29,443 bases of DNA from positions 1-29,443 of the IMG/VR virus record IMGVR_UViG_3300034102_000077; one strand, given 5' to 3'. The DNA is from a virus. Shown here in pieces: positions 28,449-29,443 of this stretch. The stretch's first letter is position 1. Each line of letters opens with the position of its first letter. The notes under the pieces were generated by a model, which did no database searches, was not told where the DNA came from, and worked only from the letters and a program-made list of their open reading frames with translations. The translations under genes were made by a program, and so were the position numbers.

Positions 28449-28631
28449 ATGAATAAGGATCAATTATTTGGAATTGTTCGTACACTTGCTGCGGCTGGCT
28501 TTGGCTATCTGGCAGGAAAAGGTCTCATCGACGGTGCAACGGCTGAAGCATTGGCTGGTGCAGTAGCAACTATTGGCGTTGCTGTATGGTCTGTTATTAG
28601 CAAGCAGCCAGTAGTAGAGTCCGCAGAGTAA
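28449..28631 (+). CDS. Pam3-gp28-like putative holin
   Basis: 60 residues from ATG 28449, preceded by AAAGGA. NKDQLFGIVRTLAAAGFGYL, AGKGLIDGATAEALAGAVAT, then IGVAVWSVISK match the layout of the Pam3-gp28 family of phage holins, with two moderately hydrophobic helices separated by a short loop (KGLIDGAT) and a polar acidic tail. It would oligomerise in the inner membrane to let the endolysin out. Its stop overlaps the spanin ATG (TAATG). Confidence 0.8.
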   Translation: MNKDQLFGIVRTLAAAGFGYLAGKGLIDGATAEALAGAVATIGVAVWSVISKQPVVESAE

Positions 28632-28843
28632 TGAAGTTCCTGACGCTCTTACTGGGCATTCTGGACAAACTGTTGGGTGCTTGGGCAGAGAGCCGTTGGA
28701 AGCAGCAAGGGCGTCAGGAAACAATCAAGGAAACGAACGATGCTATTAATGAGCAAATCGCACTTGGCGAAGCTGCTATTATCGTCCCTGATCCTGAGCG
28801 CACTGAGCGGCTGCGCGACCGTTTCGACCGTTCCCGTAAATAG
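28631..28843 (+). CDS. Inner-membrane spanin-like protein (Rz-type)
   Basis: 70 residues: N-terminal hydrophobic stretch MKFLTLLLGILDKLLGAWAE followed by a charged, coiled-coil-like helix (WKQQGRQETIKETNDAINEQ) and a basic C-terminus. This is the i-spanin plan, one N-terminal TM plus a periplasmic helix, but shorter than lambda Rz (153) and with a slightly amphipathic TM. The overlapping lipoprotein gene at 28740, in a different frame, is the expected partner. Together they fuse inner and outer membranes in the last lysis step. Confidence 0.7.
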   Translation: MKFLTLLLGILDKLLGAWAESRWKQQGRQETIKETNDAINEQIALGEAAIIVPDPERTERLRDRFDRSRK

Positions 28844-28973
28844 CTATTGCGCTATTGCGAAGCCCATTACCTATGACGCAAAGCAAGACACGCCTGAGAC
28901 AGTAGCGGAAGTCGAGTTGCACAATGGCGTATTTATTTGCTTATGCGAGGCTGATTGTCCGAAAGGCAAGTAA
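28740..28973 (+). CDS. Outer-membrane spanin lipoprotein (Rz1-type)
   Basis: 77 residues from ATG 28740, which has AAGGAA upstream; it starts inside and extends beyond the i-spanin gene. The signal peptide (SKSHLAKLLLSSLILSALSG) ends in a lipobox LSGC, giving Cys25 as the lipidated first residue. The mature part (VPVNSYCAIAKPITYDAKQD, TPETVAEVELHNGVF) has the o-spanin feature of an E-x-HN helix end. Four cysteines beyond the lipobox are present near the ends, including a CLCEADC cluster. It anchors in the outer membrane and pairs with the i-spanin. Confidence 0.85.
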   Translation: MLLMSKSHLAKLLLSSLILSALSGCATVSTVPVNSYCAIAKPITYDAKQDTPETVAEVELHNGVFICLCEADCPKGK

Positions 28974-29443
28974 ATGGCTTTCCCATTAAAAATAGATGAA
29001 GCGTTGTTTCAATATGCAACGCCCCGCCAGCGCGAGGTGCTTGAAGCAGTTAATCTACATGGAAGCGCTAAAGCTGCCTCTATTGCATTAGGTATCAATG
29101 TGGGCGCAGCAAGCGATGCTTATATTGCAGTCAAAAAGAAGGCGGCATTGCAGGGGTATGCTCCTGAAAATGATTTCACCCGACCAGTGCCAAACGGATA
29201 TGTTACTAAAGGCGTGTCCACCTACTATAATTCTGAAGGCAAACCATCTGGGCAATGGGTAAAGGCTTCACTTAGCCATCAGGCGCTCATAGACGCGATG
29301 CGTGAGACAGTCGATGGCTTTAAGGATCAGATAGACCCCGCAAGCGTTATCATCGCTCCAGCGGCTTCTGAGGAGCTTCTGTGCAACCTTTATACGTTTA
29401 CCGACTACCATCTAGGGATGCTCGCCTGGCATCAAGAGGGTGG
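28974..29443 (+). CDS. HTH plus metallophosphoesterase-like protein, partial (runs off the window)
   Basis: 156 codons are visible and the frame is open at the edge. Residues 15-58 (TPRQREVLEAVNLHGSAKAA, then SIALGINVGAASDAYIAVKK) form a HTH of the type that follows a PRQ-x-E-VLEA element in phage proteins. The last part, NLYTFTDYHLGMLAWHQEG, contains D-x-H-x-G (Asp144, His146), the first metal motif of calcineurin-like phosphoesterases; phage HTH-phosphatase proteins with this LYTF-TDYHLGMLAW segment exist. Starts at ATG 28974 directly after the spanin stop. It may be a DNA- or nucleotide-directed phosphatase. Confidence 0.65.
   Translation, partial: MAFPLKIDEALFQYATPRQREVLEAVNLHGSAKAASIALGINVGAASDAYIAVKKKAALQGYAPENDFTRPVPNGYVTKGVSTYYNSEGKPSGQWVKASLSHQALIDAMRETVDGFKDQIDPASVIIAPAASEELLCNLYTFTDYHLGMLAWHQEG

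Noticed and set aside
1-29443. Temperate lifestyle genes (integrase, attachment site, CI/Cro switch)
   Set aside because: None was found. The two small HTH proteins alone do not show lysogeny, and the rest of the genome is not visible.

Overview
The window is part of a tailed-phage genome with a short-tailed, P22-like (podovirus) virion. Every confident gene is on the + strand and the genes are tightly packed: many stops overlap the next start (ATGA, GTGA or TAATG), and the only gap above 200 bases is 608-860. A spanin pair and a holin/M15-endolysin cassette point to a Gram-negative host. The host cannot be named from the sequence; a proteobacterium is an inference. No integrase, repressor/Cro pair, tRNA or CRISPR was seen.

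Layout. (1) 54-2131: small HTH protein, DUF1064-type nuclease-like protein, then a regulatory gap and a lambda O/P-style replication module. The initiator gene (861-1559) carries four iterons with internal dyads followed by an AT-rich stretch inside its own coding sequence, so the origin is probably there. A helicase-loader-like gene and a hidden TTG-start small gene follow. (2) 2223-4977: small accessory genes (winged-helix-like, HTH, DUF3310) and a ParB-like/zinc-ribbon protein overlapping a C5 cytosine methyltransferase. (3) 4998-10890: small and large terminase, portal, scaffold and coat, closed by a strong UUCG hairpin terminator. (4) 10905-13768: a run of small, mostly basic proteins, a gp4-like tail factor and an inserted HNH endonuclease that seems to have removed the stop codon of its upstream neighbour. 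(5) 13781-16303: gp10-like stabilisation protein, a coiled-coil plus jelly-roll protein in the tail-needle (gp26) position, and a small beta-rich protein. (6) 16303-17658: a Cys-rich protein, a 41-codon ORF and a cupin-SET fusion, an unusual candidate protein methyltransferase inside a virion module. (7) 17660-22116: ejection proteins in gp7/gp20/gp16 order; the middle one is followed in the +1 frame by an M15 peptidase-like domain with no normal start codon. (8) 22175-27852: P22-type tailspike, a second fibre-like protein, a second beta-helix protein and a small structural protein. (9) 27876-28973: lysis cassette (small TM protein, M15 endolysin, Pam3-gp28-like holin, overlapping Rz/Rz1-type spanins). 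(10) 28974 to the end: an HTH plus metallophosphoesterase-like gene cut by the window edge.

How it fits together: the O/P-like module starts replication from the internal origin; terminase, portal, scaffold and coat build and fill heads; gp4/gp10/needle-like proteins plug the portal; ejection proteins and tailspikes deliver DNA; the lysis genes release progeny. The most notable items are the cupin-SET protein, the split ejection-protein/M15 peptidase, the origin inside the initiator gene, the leader ORF plus start-codon hairpin before that gene, and the HNH insertion scar. All functions are read from sequence patterns alone; no database search was run.
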